Positions 55,543-64,000 of a stretch of 64,000 nt of DNA are shown here, one piece after another. The stretch is from Legionellaceae bacterium UBA6148 (GTDB lineage: Bacteria; Pseudomonadota; Gammaproteobacteria; Legionellales; Legionellaceae), in contig DIUW01000032.1 in NCBI GenBank assembly GCA_002423125.1, positions 29,227 to 93,226 on the forward strand, read 5' to 3'. Each line of letters opens with the position of its first letter. Positions within the stretch are counted from its first letter, which is position 1. The translations under genes and the position numbers were made by a program. Under the pieces are notes generated by a model, which saw only the letters and a list, made by a program, of their open reading frames with translations, was not told where the DNA came from and made no database searches.

Positions 55543-56678
55543 TGTTGGATCAACAGAATTATAGAGTGTGTTCTTTTTGTGTTATGGATTCTAGTGTAGC
55601 TATTGAATTTGATGCCAATGGCCAGTGTAATTGTTGTCTTGATGCTATTGCGCGGAAGTCTCATGAGTGGTGGCCTAATATGGAAGGTAAGGCTCGATTG
55701 GATCGTTTGGTTGAAAAGTTAAAAACTGAAGGGAAAGGGAAGTCGTATGATGTAATGATTGGTCTTTCTGGTGGAATTGATAGTGCCTATTTAGCGCATG
55801 TAGCTGTTCGTGAGCTTGGTCTTCGCACACTAGCTGTTCATGTGGATGGTGGATGGAATACAGAACCGGCAGTTCGAAATATCGAGTCATTAGTTAGAAA
55901 ATTGAATATTGATCTACATACTTGTGTAATTGAATGGCAAGAAATGAAGGAGCTGCAGGTTGCTTTTTTGAAGTCATCGGTACTGAATCAGGATATCCCT
56001 CAAGATCATGCATTTTTTTCTACTTTGTATAGGGTAGCAGTTAAATTTGGTTTGCGTCATTATTTAAGCGGTGTAAACTTCTCCTCAGAATGCCTATCTG
56101 TTCCTGGTTTTGGACATCCATCAATCGATGGTAAACATGTTCGAGCGATTAATAAGAAATTTAGTAAACAACAGCTCTTAACTTATCCCTCTATGGGATT
56201 TATGGAGTATTTATGGATGACTCGTGTGCGACGACAATTGACGATTCATCGTCCTTTGGATCTCTTGTCATATGATAAATCTGCTGCGAAATCCGTACTT
56301 CAATGTGCATATGAATGGCGTGATTATGGAGATAAACATTGTGAATCACGTTTTACAAAGTTTTATCAAGAAATTTATTTGCCGCGCAAGTTTTCTTTTG
56401 ATAAGCGGAAGTTACATTTATCTAGTCTTATCGTTTCCGGGCAATTAACACGAGAAGCGGCCCTTAAGGAATTAGATCGTCCCATCAGTACGTTATTACA
56501 AATGAAGCGTGATATAAAATTTGTAGCTAAAAAAATTGGTTTAACTTTAGGCGAGCTTGAAACATTAATAAATCTGCCTTCAGTGAGTCACAATAATTAT
56601 CCGAATAGTCAGGCTATTTATTCTGGCTTATCATTACTTCGATCTTACAGTCGTAAGTTGAAAAATTTTTTACCGTAA
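55539..56678 (+). CDS. wbpG: N-acetyl sugar amidotransferase
   Basis: PP-loop ATPase that, with HisH-HisF ammonia, converts an acetamido group of a sugar to acetamidino. 379 residues from ATG 55539 (GAAGGGGGA upstream). Cysteine cluster C11, C14, C30, C32, C33 probably binds zinc, followed by the PP-loop IGLSGGIDSAY (about 74-84) and VHVDGGWN. The family is known from P. aeruginosa WbpG and Campylobacter PseA-like amidotransferases. Ends overlapping the convergent gene by 9 bp. Confidence 0.92.
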   Translation: MMLDQQNYRVCSFCVMDSSVAIEFDANGQCNCCLDAIARKSHEWWPNMEGKARLDRLVEKLKTEGKGKSYDVMIGLSGGIDSAYLAHVAVRELGLRTLAVHVDGGWNTEPAVRNIESLVRKLNIDLHTCVIEWQEMKELQVAFLKSSVLNQDIPQDHAFFSTLYRVAVKFGLRHYLSGVNFSSECLSVPGFGHPSIDGKHVRAINKKFSKQQLLTYPSMGFMEYLWMTRVRRQLTIHRPLDLLSYDKSAAKSVLQCAYEWRDYGDKHCESRFTKFYQEIYLPRKFSFDKRKLHLSSLIVSGQLTREAALKELDRPISTLLQMKRDIKFVAKKIGLTLGELETLINLPSVSHNNYPNSQAIYSGLSLLRSYSRKLKNFLP

Positions 56679-58235
56679 AAATATCGTCTTAAGAAGTGAG
56701 TGCAACAAGGTTTTTGATTTTTCTAGTGCTTTATCTGAATATATTGCAAGCGCAATTGAATCAGCGAGGAAACTCAACGGAAAAATAAAATACGCATAGC
56801 GAATATTACCTAGTGGCACAGAGAATAGAACTATAAAATTGATAATAAACATGACTAGAAAACCATAAGCTATACGTTGATTTTTTTTATAAATAAGCCA
56901 GATCGAAAGAAAGAAACAAACCATCCAAAAATCAGGAGGTAGATGGCCTAAAAAAAATGGATCGCGAAAATAAACGGGCACGGAATTCGTGTAATTTTTT
57001 AGCATCAATACAATTTTTTGTTGACTTTTTCCCCATCCTGGTATTCCAACTAACCGATCTTCAATAAAAAAGCTTTTAATTAAATTATCATGATTTGGAG
57101 CATCAAGCGAACTTAGATAGGCATAATGATTTAATAAATGGTTACACATTTGTTTAGGTGTCATACCTGGATATACCATCAATGAGGAAGGCATAAAACA
57201 ATAAGGTAAAATAAAGCCGTTACCAGCAAGCCCCATTAGAAACCGTTTCCCATAGATAATTACTCCGTCATTTATAAGGAGTCCGCCTAATTTCTCACCT
57301 CTTTTTACAATATCTGAATTGCTTAAACTATTCCGTCGCCATGAAAAAGCTAAATCAATCATTTCGTTATAGTCTAAACCTTGGTGGATCGCTTTGTTTA
57401 GGTCGAGGCCTTCAAATGCATGAGACTGAATGATTTTTTCTTGTGCATTTTTGCTTGGTGATAAATTCATCCATAAACCAGACATCAGTTTGTTTAATCC
57501 TAATGAGGGAAAAAAAAACTCGTTTATAGCAATATATCGATACATTGGGAAAATGGTTATACTTAAAACAAAACAACTTAAGTAGATCAAAATATATTTT
57601 TTCAATATTTGATTGTGGTTGCGTCCTACTAGCCCGATTATAGCAAATAGAAAAATTATTAAGGCAAAATAAGACCTAAATTGGCCAACTATAAGAATAC
57701 AGGATAATATTCCAATATGAACACCAAAAGAAGGTCTAACCTCCATAACTAGCTTGATCCATAAAGCAAATGCAAAAATTGTAAGAGAAGATGCAATCGA
57801 TTCAGTCATAAAGCTATTATGCATAGCCTCATAAAATGGAAAAAAACAAAGAATAGCACACAAAATTATATGTGTTCTGCTTGGCCAATATGTGTTTATT
57901 GTTGCGAAGGCGTAATAAATTGCAAATGCGGCAATAGTGTGCTGGAAAATTGCGATACTTGGCCACCTAAGATAACTTGGGAGATAAGACAAAATAGCCC
58001 ATACTAAAGGCATTCCAGGTTGTAAATGAGAGTAAATCCAACGCCCTGAATCTTGATAAAAAGCAGCTAAGCTTATTGGCGAGCTCATTGCATCGCCTAG
58101 AGTCACATAGCTTGTCATGTCGATCCAAAAAGTTGCACCATCAACAATAAGAAAATAAATTTGTGAAATGACAATTATAATTGCAAGAAGTGGTTTAGTT
58201 TGAAAAAAATCAATATTTATTCTTTTAATTTTCAT
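56670..58235 (-). CDS. Multi-spanning membrane protein, possible GT-C transferase or Wzy
   Basis: 521 residues with about 11-12 membrane helices. The first outer loop has GATFWIDMTSYVTLGDAM, with an aspartate at the position usual for GT-C catalysts, and a long periplasmic loop lies near residues 260-430. I do not recognise a specific family. It could be a GT-C glycosyltransferase or the O-antigen polymerase, which otherwise lacks a candidate here. It is on the opposite strand to the rest of the locus and overlaps wbpG convergently by 9 bp. Confidence 0.6.
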   Translation of the reverse strand: MKIKRINIDFFQTKPLLAIIIVISQIYFLIVDGATFWIDMTSYVTLGDAMSSPISLAAFYQDSGRWIYSHLQPGMPLVWAILSYLPSYLRWPSIAIFQHTIAAFAIYYAFATINTYWPSRTHIILCAILCFFPFYEAMHNSFMTESIASSLTIFAFALWIKLVMEVRPSFGVHIGILSCILIVGQFRSYFALIIFLFAIIGLVGRNHNQILKKYILIYLSCFVLSITIFPMYRYIAINEFFFPSLGLNKLMSGLWMNLSPSKNAQEKIIQSHAFEGLDLNKAIHQGLDYNEMIDLAFSWRRNSLSNSDIVKRGEKLGGLLINDGVIIYGKRFLMGLAGNGFILPYCFMPSSLMVYPGMTPKQMCNHLLNHYAYLSSLDAPNHDNLIKSFFIEDRLVGIPGWGKSQQKIVLMLKNYTNSVPVYFRDPFFLGHLPPDFWMVCFFLSIWLIYKKNQRIAYGFLVMFIINFIVLFSVPLGNIRYAYFIFPLSFLADSIALAIYSDKALEKSKTLLHSLLKTIFLR

Positions 58236-58418
58236 TTTTCATGAGACCTCTAAAAATCAGTATTTTTTAATACACTCTTAGTGAGAGTTAAATAGAATAC
58301 CATAAATTTTTAATAGGGTACGTATTCCACTTGCCTCACATGAGGGTTCGTGTCTGATAAAAGGTGCTTTAGGATGAAAACGATAAGTCACATTGAGAAA
58401 TAATAAACGATAAGTCTT

Positions 58419-59885
58419 TTATATCACCGATAAAATCGAAATCAGCAAGCCAAAACCAGCCATGCTGCATGCTACTATAGATGCAAGTACTTCATAGCCT
58501 GGTCTGATCGCCAGCTGCCGCATCAAAAGAGCAAATCCCAGAATGATCAATGGTAACTTCCCGATTGTATACAGTTGACTTGCAAATGAGATCGAATGAG
58601 CAATGACGATTCCCAGATAAACTATGATTACTATGAGGGCATTATCGTCGTTCTTAATGCCTCCCCAGATTGAGCCAGTGGCTGCCATAATCATCAGACA
58701 GACAATCCATATTTGAGACAGTGTATGAACAAGCGCTTTGTTATCAACAATAAAATATTTGTTCCAGAACTCCATGGTGTCCAGATTAAAGAAAACATAG
58801 TTATGCAGAACGTTAAAGAGATAGATTTTTGGTGTAGCAATGATGTTTTGTCGGGCCTCTTTCGAAAATTCGGCATTAAGTTGAATTGCATAGGTATTCA
58901 ACAGTAATTCGCTGTATTCCGTAGAGCCAGTCACTCTCGAGAATATAGGCATTCCGTATTTCCACCAGAGCGGTTGCCAATCCAAAAAGGCTTCGTTCGG
59001 TCCCATTTTCTCGACACTAGATCCCCAGAATGCGAAGCCCCCCTGAGCTGTAACAATAGGTTGACCGGTAATCAGATAATTGCGACCGACATACGGACCG
59101 ACAATCAATATTAATCCTACAAGAATCCAGCCACTCGATTTTATGGCATGGCGTATCGGACAACGGAACAGCATTAGAACTATAATGAAAAACGGAATAA
59201 CCAGAGTCGTTGGTCTTATAAGCGAGGTCAGTCCCCAAAGTAGTCCTATTCCTAAAGCGATTAATCTGGTTGATGGTGAACTGCCTCGCAATAAGAATTG
59301 TCCTAATATTGAGAAAATGGCAAAAGCTACAAATAGCAAGTGGTACGACGCAAGGTTTGCGAGTGCCAACGAATAGGGATTAAGTACTGCGGCGGCTGCT
59401 ATACTGGCTGCTAGAATGAAGTTACCCCACAGTGTTGCCCAAAAAAAAATCACAGATGCCATCGCCCCTAACAAGATGCTTTGAGCAGTCACGACAATGT
59501 ACAAATCGTGTTGTGTAGAGCGTTCAGCTGGAAGGTTTCTTAGATTGGAGATTGCGTCGCCGATCCAAAGTGAGGCAGCAACGAACCCTGGATATCCAGG
59601 GGGGCGAAACACCGAAGGACAACCATCGATCGTAAGAGCGCCAGTGGATCGGAGATTTTTGCCGATTTGAAAATGATCTTCCCAAACGATCGGTGAGGTT
59701 TTCGACAAAATGCCAAGCGATATTACTGATGTAATAATGAAAACAGCCGCAGTTTGTGTGAGCTTACGCTGAAGCGCTGAAGCGCTGAAACGTTGAATTC
59801 CAGCTGTTTTACTGTGTAAAATGATACCATAGGGTAGCAATTGACAGTATAATTTGTGTACGGGACGAAATAATAACTTGTTCAT
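58419..59885 (-). CDS. GT-C glycosyltransferase-like membrane protein (GT39/ArnT type)
   Basis: 488 residues with about 11 membrane helices. The first periplasmic loop carries VWEDHFQIGKNL followed by SVFRPPGYPGFVAASL; the (D/E)-containing loop and RPPxYP segment are typical of lipid-linked sugar transferases of the PMT/ArnT superfamily. It probably transfers a sugar from a polyprenyl-phosphate donor. SD not clear. It precedes the other minus-strand membrane gene by 183 bp. Confidence 0.7.
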   Translation of the reverse strand: MNKLLFRPVHKLYCQLLPYGIILHSKTAGIQRFSASALQRKLTQTAAVFIITSVISLGILSKTSPIVWEDHFQIGKNLRSTGALTIDGCPSVFRPPGYPGFVAASLWIGDAISNLRNLPAERSTQHDLYIVVTAQSILLGAMASVIFFWATLWGNFILAASIAAAAVLNPYSLALANLASYHLLFVAFAIFSILGQFLLRGSSPSTRLIALGIGLLWGLTSLIRPTTLVIPFFIIVLMLFRCPIRHAIKSSGWILVGLILIVGPYVGRNYLITGQPIVTAQGGFAFWGSSVEKMGPNEAFLDWQPLWWKYGMPIFSRVTGSTEYSELLLNTYAIQLNAEFSKEARQNIIATPKIYLFNVLHNYVFFNLDTMEFWNKYFIVDNKALVHTLSQIWIVCLMIMAATGSIWGGIKNDDNALIVIIVYLGIVIAHSISFASQLYTIGKLPLIILGFALLMRQLAIRPGYEVLASIVACSMAGFGLLISILSVI

Positions 59886-59979
59886 TATACTACCCTCTTG
59901 GTACTCAAGTAATACTGAAAAAAATATTGGATAGGTAACGAAAAATTCCCGTATTTACAAAAATACGTCCTATAATTTT

Positions 59980-59992
59980 GCTTAACTTAAGC
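59980..59992. other. Small palindrome in divergent gap
   Basis: GCTTAA-C-TTAAGC in the 346-bp AT-rich gap (59886-60231) between the minus-strand transferase gene and the plus-strand GT2 gene. The gap holds no gene and should contain two divergent promoters; the palindrome is the only ordered element seen. A regulator site is possible but unproven. Confidence 0.3.
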
Positions 59993-60231
59993 ATCAAATA
60001 ATGTTGGTGGTGCTAGTCAATTTTTTCCTGTACTATATTTCAAAATGAGTGAGGTTACAATTGATCTCATAGTTCTTGGCGTCTTTAATTGCTAATTCAT
60101 TATACTGCTAATGCTCCATGTTGATTGAGTGCTTTAAAAAGTACAAGAAATAAGGAACCAAAAATCACGAAATCGAGTTTGGAAGAATTTTTGGTTTAAT
60201 ATTTCCCTAATAAAAACTTAAGTTGAGTTTT

Positions 60232-61566
60232 ATGAAAACATATTTTTATTCTTTAATGCGAAAATACCTTTCCTTTTTTATATTACAACGAGATTCTGTT
60301 ATTGAACTTGATCCAAGAACACCACTTCTGGTTGGTGCAATGCCCCAAGGGAGAGTCTGTTTTCGAAGTCATGCATTAGAGGATACCTCAATTTTTAATG
60401 AGTTTACGAACGATAAAATATTGCTTTTAGAAAATGTTCATCAGGATAAGCCAGACTATATCGTCGTCAGTGGATTGGTTCATTATGAGCGGGACATCCA
60501 AAGCTTGTTAGCTGGCATACATAAAATGTGCCATCAGGATACAAGACTTATAATGACGTATTATAGTACTCTCTGGCGCCCACTTGTGAGGCTTGCTTCA
60601 ATACTGGGTTTGCGTAACAAGACGCAGGAATCAAACTGGCTTGCGCATGAAGATGTTGTCAATCTTTTAAATCTTGAAAGCTTTGAATTAATATTATTAG
60701 AGAGTAAAATACTTATTCCTTTTTATATTCCTATCGTAAGTACTTTTTTTAATCGTTACCTGGCTCCCTTACCTCTATTCAGAAATTTTTGTCTGGTGAA
60801 TATTGTGGTGGCTAGGCCTCTATTAGTTAAAGATAAGGCATTAGTTCCCTCTGTATCAATTATTGTTCCGGCTCGTAATGAAGCTGGAAATATTGACAGT
60901 ATCGTCAAACGGATTCCGAAAATGGGACCCCATGATGAAATTATTTTTGTCGAAGGAAACTCGACGGATAATACTTGGGGATCCTGTTTGGCAGCAAAAG
61001 ATCTTTACGGTACAAAAAAACAAATCATTATTGCGCAACAATCCGGTAAAGGTAAAGGTGATGCGGTGCGAAAAGGCTTTTCACTTGCAAAAAATGAAAT
61101 TCTTATGATTCTAGATGCCGATATGACCGTTCCACCAGAGGAACTTCCACGATTCTATCAAGCCATTAAAGAGGGAAAAGGCGAGTTCATTAACGGTAGC
61201 AGGCTAGTTTATCCTATGGAAAAGAAGGCTATGCGTTTTTTTAATCTTCTGGGAAATAAATTCTTTGCAATGGCGTTTTCATTTGTGTTAGGTCAACGAT
61301 TTAAGGACACTTTGTGTGGAACTAAAGTAATCACTCGAGCTAATTATTTAAAGTTGGCCGCCAATCGGTCTTATTTTGGTGATTTTGACCCTTTTGGTGA
61401 TTTTGATCTTATATTTGGCGCTGCGCGGATGGGGTTGAAAATTATTGAAGTGCCTATTTCTTATCGTGATCGTATTTATGGAGAAACTAATATTTCTCGA
61501 TGGCGTCATGGGACTATTTTATTATTTATGCTATTTTTTTCAGCAAGAAAGGTTAGGTTTCTTTAA
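60232..61566 (+). CDS. Methyltransferase-like/GT2 glycosyltransferase fusion
   Basis: Two-domain protein of 444 residues from ATG 60232. Residues 1-195 resemble the distal part of a class I methyltransferase (DYIVVSGLVHYERDIQSLLAGI, LAHEDVVNLLNLESFELI) but no glycine-rich SAM motif is obvious. Residues 205-440 form a GT2 domain of the DPM1 type: SVSIIVPARNEAGNID, EIIFVEGNSTDNTW, GKGDAVRKGF, ILDADMTVPPEELP and CGTKVITR. Likely transfers a sugar to a lipid or glycan carrier. The next gene starts 2 bp later. Confidence 0.83.
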   Translation: MKTYFYSLMRKYLSFFILQRDSVIELDPRTPLLVGAMPQGRVCFRSHALEDTSIFNEFTNDKILLLENVHQDKPDYIVVSGLVHYERDIQSLLAGIHKMCHQDTRLIMTYYSTLWRPLVRLASILGLRNKTQESNWLAHEDVVNLLNLESFELILLESKILIPFYIPIVSTFFNRYLAPLPLFRNFCLVNIVVARPLLVKDKALVPSVSIIVPARNEAGNIDSIVKRIPKMGPHDEIIFVEGNSTDNTWGSCLAAKDLYGTKKQIIIAQQSGKGKGDAVRKGFSLAKNEILMILDADMTVPPEELPRFYQAIKEGKGEFINGSRLVYPMEKKAMRFFNLLGNKFFAMAFSFVLGQRFKDTLCGTKVITRANYLKLAANRSYFGDFDPFGDFDLIFGAARMGLKIIEVPISYRDRIYGETNISRWRHGTILLFMLFFSARKVRFL

Positions 61567-61568
61567 TT

Positions 61569-62354
61569 ATGATTTTAGATGAGCAGTCTCTTTATCAGCA
61601 TGATCTTGAGCAAACAGGAGCTAACCGCGAACGGTTACAGAGAAATAAAAACTTGATGTTTTGGTATCAAGAGCTTTACCGGGACTTATTCAGTTCGGTT
61701 CCTGGACTTGAGCATAAACGTGTGCTGGAAATTGGCAGTGGCGCTTCACCACTGAAAAATTTTATACCTATGGTTATTACATCAGATGTTCTTAAACTAG
61801 AACATTTGGATTTTGTTTTTGATTGCCATGACATCGCAGATTTTACTGAAATCGCGGATCACAGTATTGACATCATAACGTTAACGAATGTTTTGCATCA
61901 CTTGAAAGACCCCATACAGTTTTTGCGTGATGCCAGGAGTAAACTTGTTAATGGTGGGCACGTGTATATTGTTGAACCTTATTTTTCTTTTCTCTCTTAT
62001 CCAATTTTTAAGCTGTTTCACCATGAGCCGGTTAATTTCAGTATTGCACGCCCAATACTTGATAAAGTTCATGGGCCGTTATCAACATCAAATCAAGCAA
62101 TTCCTCATATGATTTTCTTTTCAAGGGCGGATTGGTTAAATGAATTGACGGATTATTATATTTTGGACGAAAGTTGTTATGGGTTTTTTACAAGCCTTGC
62201 ATACATGGTAACCGGTGGCATTTCCAGAATTATTCCTGTACCTAAATGGATTTATCGCCCATATTTTGTATTAGATCGACTTTTGGCCAGACATCTACCT
62301 AAGATATTTGCCTCTTTTTTTAGTGTCCGTTTAGTTGCGAAAGGATCGTCATGA
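61569..62354 (+). CDS. SAM-dependent methyltransferase, polysaccharide-associated
   Basis: 261 residues, class I methyltransferase. Motif I VLEIGSGASPLKNFIP, the acidic segment VFDCHDIADFTEIADHSIDIITLTNVLHHLKDP and GGHVYIVEPYFS fit the UbiE/BioC-type family. Probably methylates a sugar or the glycan end. Two base pairs after the GT2 gene and 4 nt overlap with the FkbM gene, so the three are one transcript. Confidence 0.82.
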   Translation: MILDEQSLYQHDLEQTGANRERLQRNKNLMFWYQELYRDLFSSVPGLEHKRVLEIGSGASPLKNFIPMVITSDVLKLEHLDFVFDCHDIADFTEIADHSIDIITLTNVLHHLKDPIQFLRDARSKLVNGGHVYIVEPYFSFLSYPIFKLFHHEPVNFSIARPILDKVHGPLSTSNQAIPHMIFFSRADWLNELTDYYILDESCYGFFTSLAYMVTGGISRIIPVPKWIYRPYFVLDRLLARHLPKIFASFFSVRLVAKGSS

Positions 62355-63094
62355 AAGATTTGTTATCTCATGCTGTGAGCAAGTTATACCATTATTGTTA
62401 CCCTTTATACTACCCTGTTTACAAAACATGGAAAGCTTGCTCTGAGAGAGGTGAGCGTAAACTATTTCGACAATCGATTAAACCTGAAATGACAGTCGTT
62501 GATGTTGGGGCCAATATTGGAGTTTACACTCGTTATTTTTGCAGGCTTGTTGGTAACAGTGGATCAGTACACTCGTTCGAGCCTGATTCTACAAACTTTA
62601 AACATTTACAGAAAAATACCAGACATTTGTCAAATGTTGTCATCAATCATTCGGCTGTAGGAGAGCGTTGCGGTTCCATTAAGCTCTATATTTCTGATGC
62701 GATGAATGTCGATCATCGAACGTTTGATAGTGGTGATGGGCGTCGCAGCATTGATGTTCGTGTTTTGAGTCTCGATGATTATTTTCAACCCGGTCAACCG
62801 ATTGATTTTATTAAAATAGATGTACAAGGTTATGAGTTGAGTGTTTTGAAAGGGGCCAGACGGATACTCACAGAGAATCGTAACATCAAAATACTCATGG
62901 AATTTTGGCCATATGGCCTAACGAAGGCATCAGTTGTACCTTGTGATGTAATTGAGTTACTTCTTTCACTTGGTTTTACAATTAGAAATATATCGGAATC
63001 GAAAGGCTTACCCTTTGATGGTACTGGATTTAACCCGTTATCTGCTCGCGACTACTGTAATTTGATTATTACACGACAGCTAGGCAATGAATAG
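62351..63094 (+). CDS. FkbM-family methyltransferase (copy 1)
   Basis: 247 residues. The family motif I is VVDVGANIGVYTRYF, then SVHSFEPDSTNFKHLQKN, INHSAVGERCG, and the C-terminal IDFIKIDVQGYELSVLKGARRIL, the hallmark of FkbM O-methyltransferases. Target is unknown; probably a sugar hydroxyl of the polysaccharide. It overlaps the previous methyltransferase by 4 nt. Confidence 0.88.
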   Translation: MKDLLSHAVSKLYHYCYPLYYPVYKTWKACSERGERKLFRQSIKPEMTVVDVGANIGVYTRYFCRLVGNSGSVHSFEPDSTNFKHLQKNTRHLSNVVINHSAVGERCGSIKLYISDAMNVDHRTFDSGDGRRSIDVRVLSLDDYFQPGQPIDFIKIDVQGYELSVLKGARRILTENRNIKILMEFWPYGLTKASVVPCDVIELLLSLGFTIRNISESKGLPFDGTGFNPLSARDYCNLIITRQLGNE

Positions 63095-63125
63095 TACTTC
63101 TAAAATTAATTAAGGAATTTTCTTT

Positions 63126-63971
63126 ATGTTGTCTACAAACTACAAAATTTTAATCGCTCGCTGCTTGTCAACTCAGATTTTGTTATTGCGGAGACTCTTT
63201 GGTTGCTCCCCTGAAGTGGTTGTTACTCGTAGAGGGCTTGTTTGGGCATTAAATTTGAAAGAGGGCATTGATTTTTCTATTTATTTACTGGGTGGTTTTG
63301 AGGTTAAAACCCTTAAAAGGTATGCTGAATTAGTAAAGGAAGGCGACATCGTGCTAGATATTGGTGCTAATGTTGGGGCACATACTTTGCCATTAGCCCA
63401 GCTTGTCGGCTCTAAGGGTAAAGTATTTTCCTTCGAGCCGACAGCTTATGCGTTTGCTAAGCAACAGGCCAACATTTTGCTAAATCCACAACTTGCATCA
63501 CGCATTGAAGCTAAACAGATGATGCTGACTGCAACCGCGTCTGATCCTCTGCCTGAATCTATATACTCAAGTTGGCCACTGGAAGCAGCCGATGACTTAC
63601 ATGATGAACATCGTGGGCGCTTAATGGGAACTCAAGGGGCTATCAAAGAAACCTTGGATGACTTTATTCAGAATGCCGGAATTAATAAAATAGATTTTGT
63701 TAAACTGGATGTAGATGGAAATGAAAGCGATATACTAGCAGGTGGAAAAACAGTAATTGAAAAATTTAAACCTCGAATAATGCTTGAATTAGCACCTTAT
63801 GTATATAATGAAACTCCTTATAAGTTTGATCAGTTGTTAAATGAGCTATGGAGCATGGACTATCATATTTTTGATATGGCAACAAGACGCCTTCTGCCGA
63901 ATAAAGCAGAAAAGATAAGAAAAATTATTGCAACAGGTTGTGGTCTGAATGTATTGGCGAAAATTCAATGA
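63126..63971 (+). CDS. FkbM-family methyltransferase (copy 2)
   Basis: 281 residues, with a longer N-terminus than its neighbour. VLDIGANVGAHTLPLAQLVGSKG, VFSFEPTAYAFAKQQ and KIDFVKLDVDGNESDILAGGKTVI define the FkbM fold. Starts 32 bp after the first FkbM gene with SD AAGGA. The window ends 29 bases after its stop, with nothing more readable. Confidence 0.88.
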   Translation: MLSTNYKILIARCLSTQILLLRRLFGCSPEVVVTRRGLVWALNLKEGIDFSIYLLGGFEVKTLKRYAELVKEGDIVLDIGANVGAHTLPLAQLVGSKGKVFSFEPTAYAFAKQQANILLNPQLASRIEAKQMMLTATASDPLPESIYSSWPLEAADDLHDEHRGRLMGTQGAIKETLDDFIQNAGINKIDFVKLDVDGNESDILAGGKTVIEKFKPRIMLELAPYVYNETPYKFDQLLNELWSMDYHIFDMATRRLLPNKAEKIRKIIATGCGLNVLAKIQ

Positions 63972-64000
63972 TAAATGTAACTGCTCATACCCATTAGCCA

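Overview
The window looks like a chromosome segment of a low-GC gammaproteobacterium, most likely a member of the order Legionellales (Legionella/Coxiella/Aquicella-type, intracellular or amoeba-associated). This rests on gene content: an IcmL/DotI-like exported protein, an EnhA-like L,D-transpeptidase, a Nudix-like/effector-like divergent pair, a yggS-pilT neighbourhood, and housekeeping genes of clear gammaproteobacterial type (kbl-tdh, ettA, tamAB, hfq, fis, rnpB, class 2 pyrD). The genus cannot be fixed from the sequence alone.

Layout. 1-8.4 kb: threonine catabolism (kbl, cut by the window edge, then tdh), a 166-bp palindromic element, ettA, an L,D-transpeptidase, an IcmL-like protein, a short-chain dehydrogenase and an OPT-family transporter. 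8.5-16.1 kb: a DUF4143-type ATPase, a dispersed repeat, the outer-membrane assembly pair tamA-tamB, a degenerate Nudix protein divergent from two unrecognised, possibly secreted proteins. 16.2-26 kb: L-serine dehydratase, a 227-bp MITE-like element, and a leucine/isovalerate (liu) degradation operon of seven genes on the minus strand. 26-32.7 kb: a methyltransferase, pyrD, hfq, fis, RNase P RNA, a DegP/DegS-like protease, yggS and pilT, with a higBA toxin-antitoxin module lodged between yggS and pilT.

32.8-40.1 kb is a decayed defence or conflict island. It holds an MNT antitoxin whose HEPN toxin partner is cut off by a dispersed repeat, a SNF2-type protein without the ATPase lobe, the C-terminal half of a JetC-like SMC ATPase (Wadjet), an intact HEPN-MNT pair, and a complete 923-residue primase-helicase-nuclease of the TOTE type.

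40.3 kb to the end is a surface-polysaccharide (O-antigen-like) locus. It has two manC copies flanking a repeat-rich block with a second DUF4143 ATPase and a sugar aminotransferase, then wzz, galU, ugd, wbpB-wbpD-wbpE, wzx, hisH-hisF-wbpG, two membrane glycosyltransferase-like proteins on the opposite strand, a methyltransferase-like/GT2 fusion and three methyltransferases. Together these predict GDP-mannose, UDP-glucose and UDP-glucuronate supply, an N-acetylated 3-amino uronic acid, and conversion of an acetamido group to acetamidino by the HisH-HisF-WbpG amidotransferase. An initiating transferase, a sure Wzy, phosphomannomutase and UDP-GlcNAc 6-dehydrogenase are not in the window.

The window carries at least four families of short dispersed repeats. 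No tRNA, CRISPR array or complete insertion sequence was seen.
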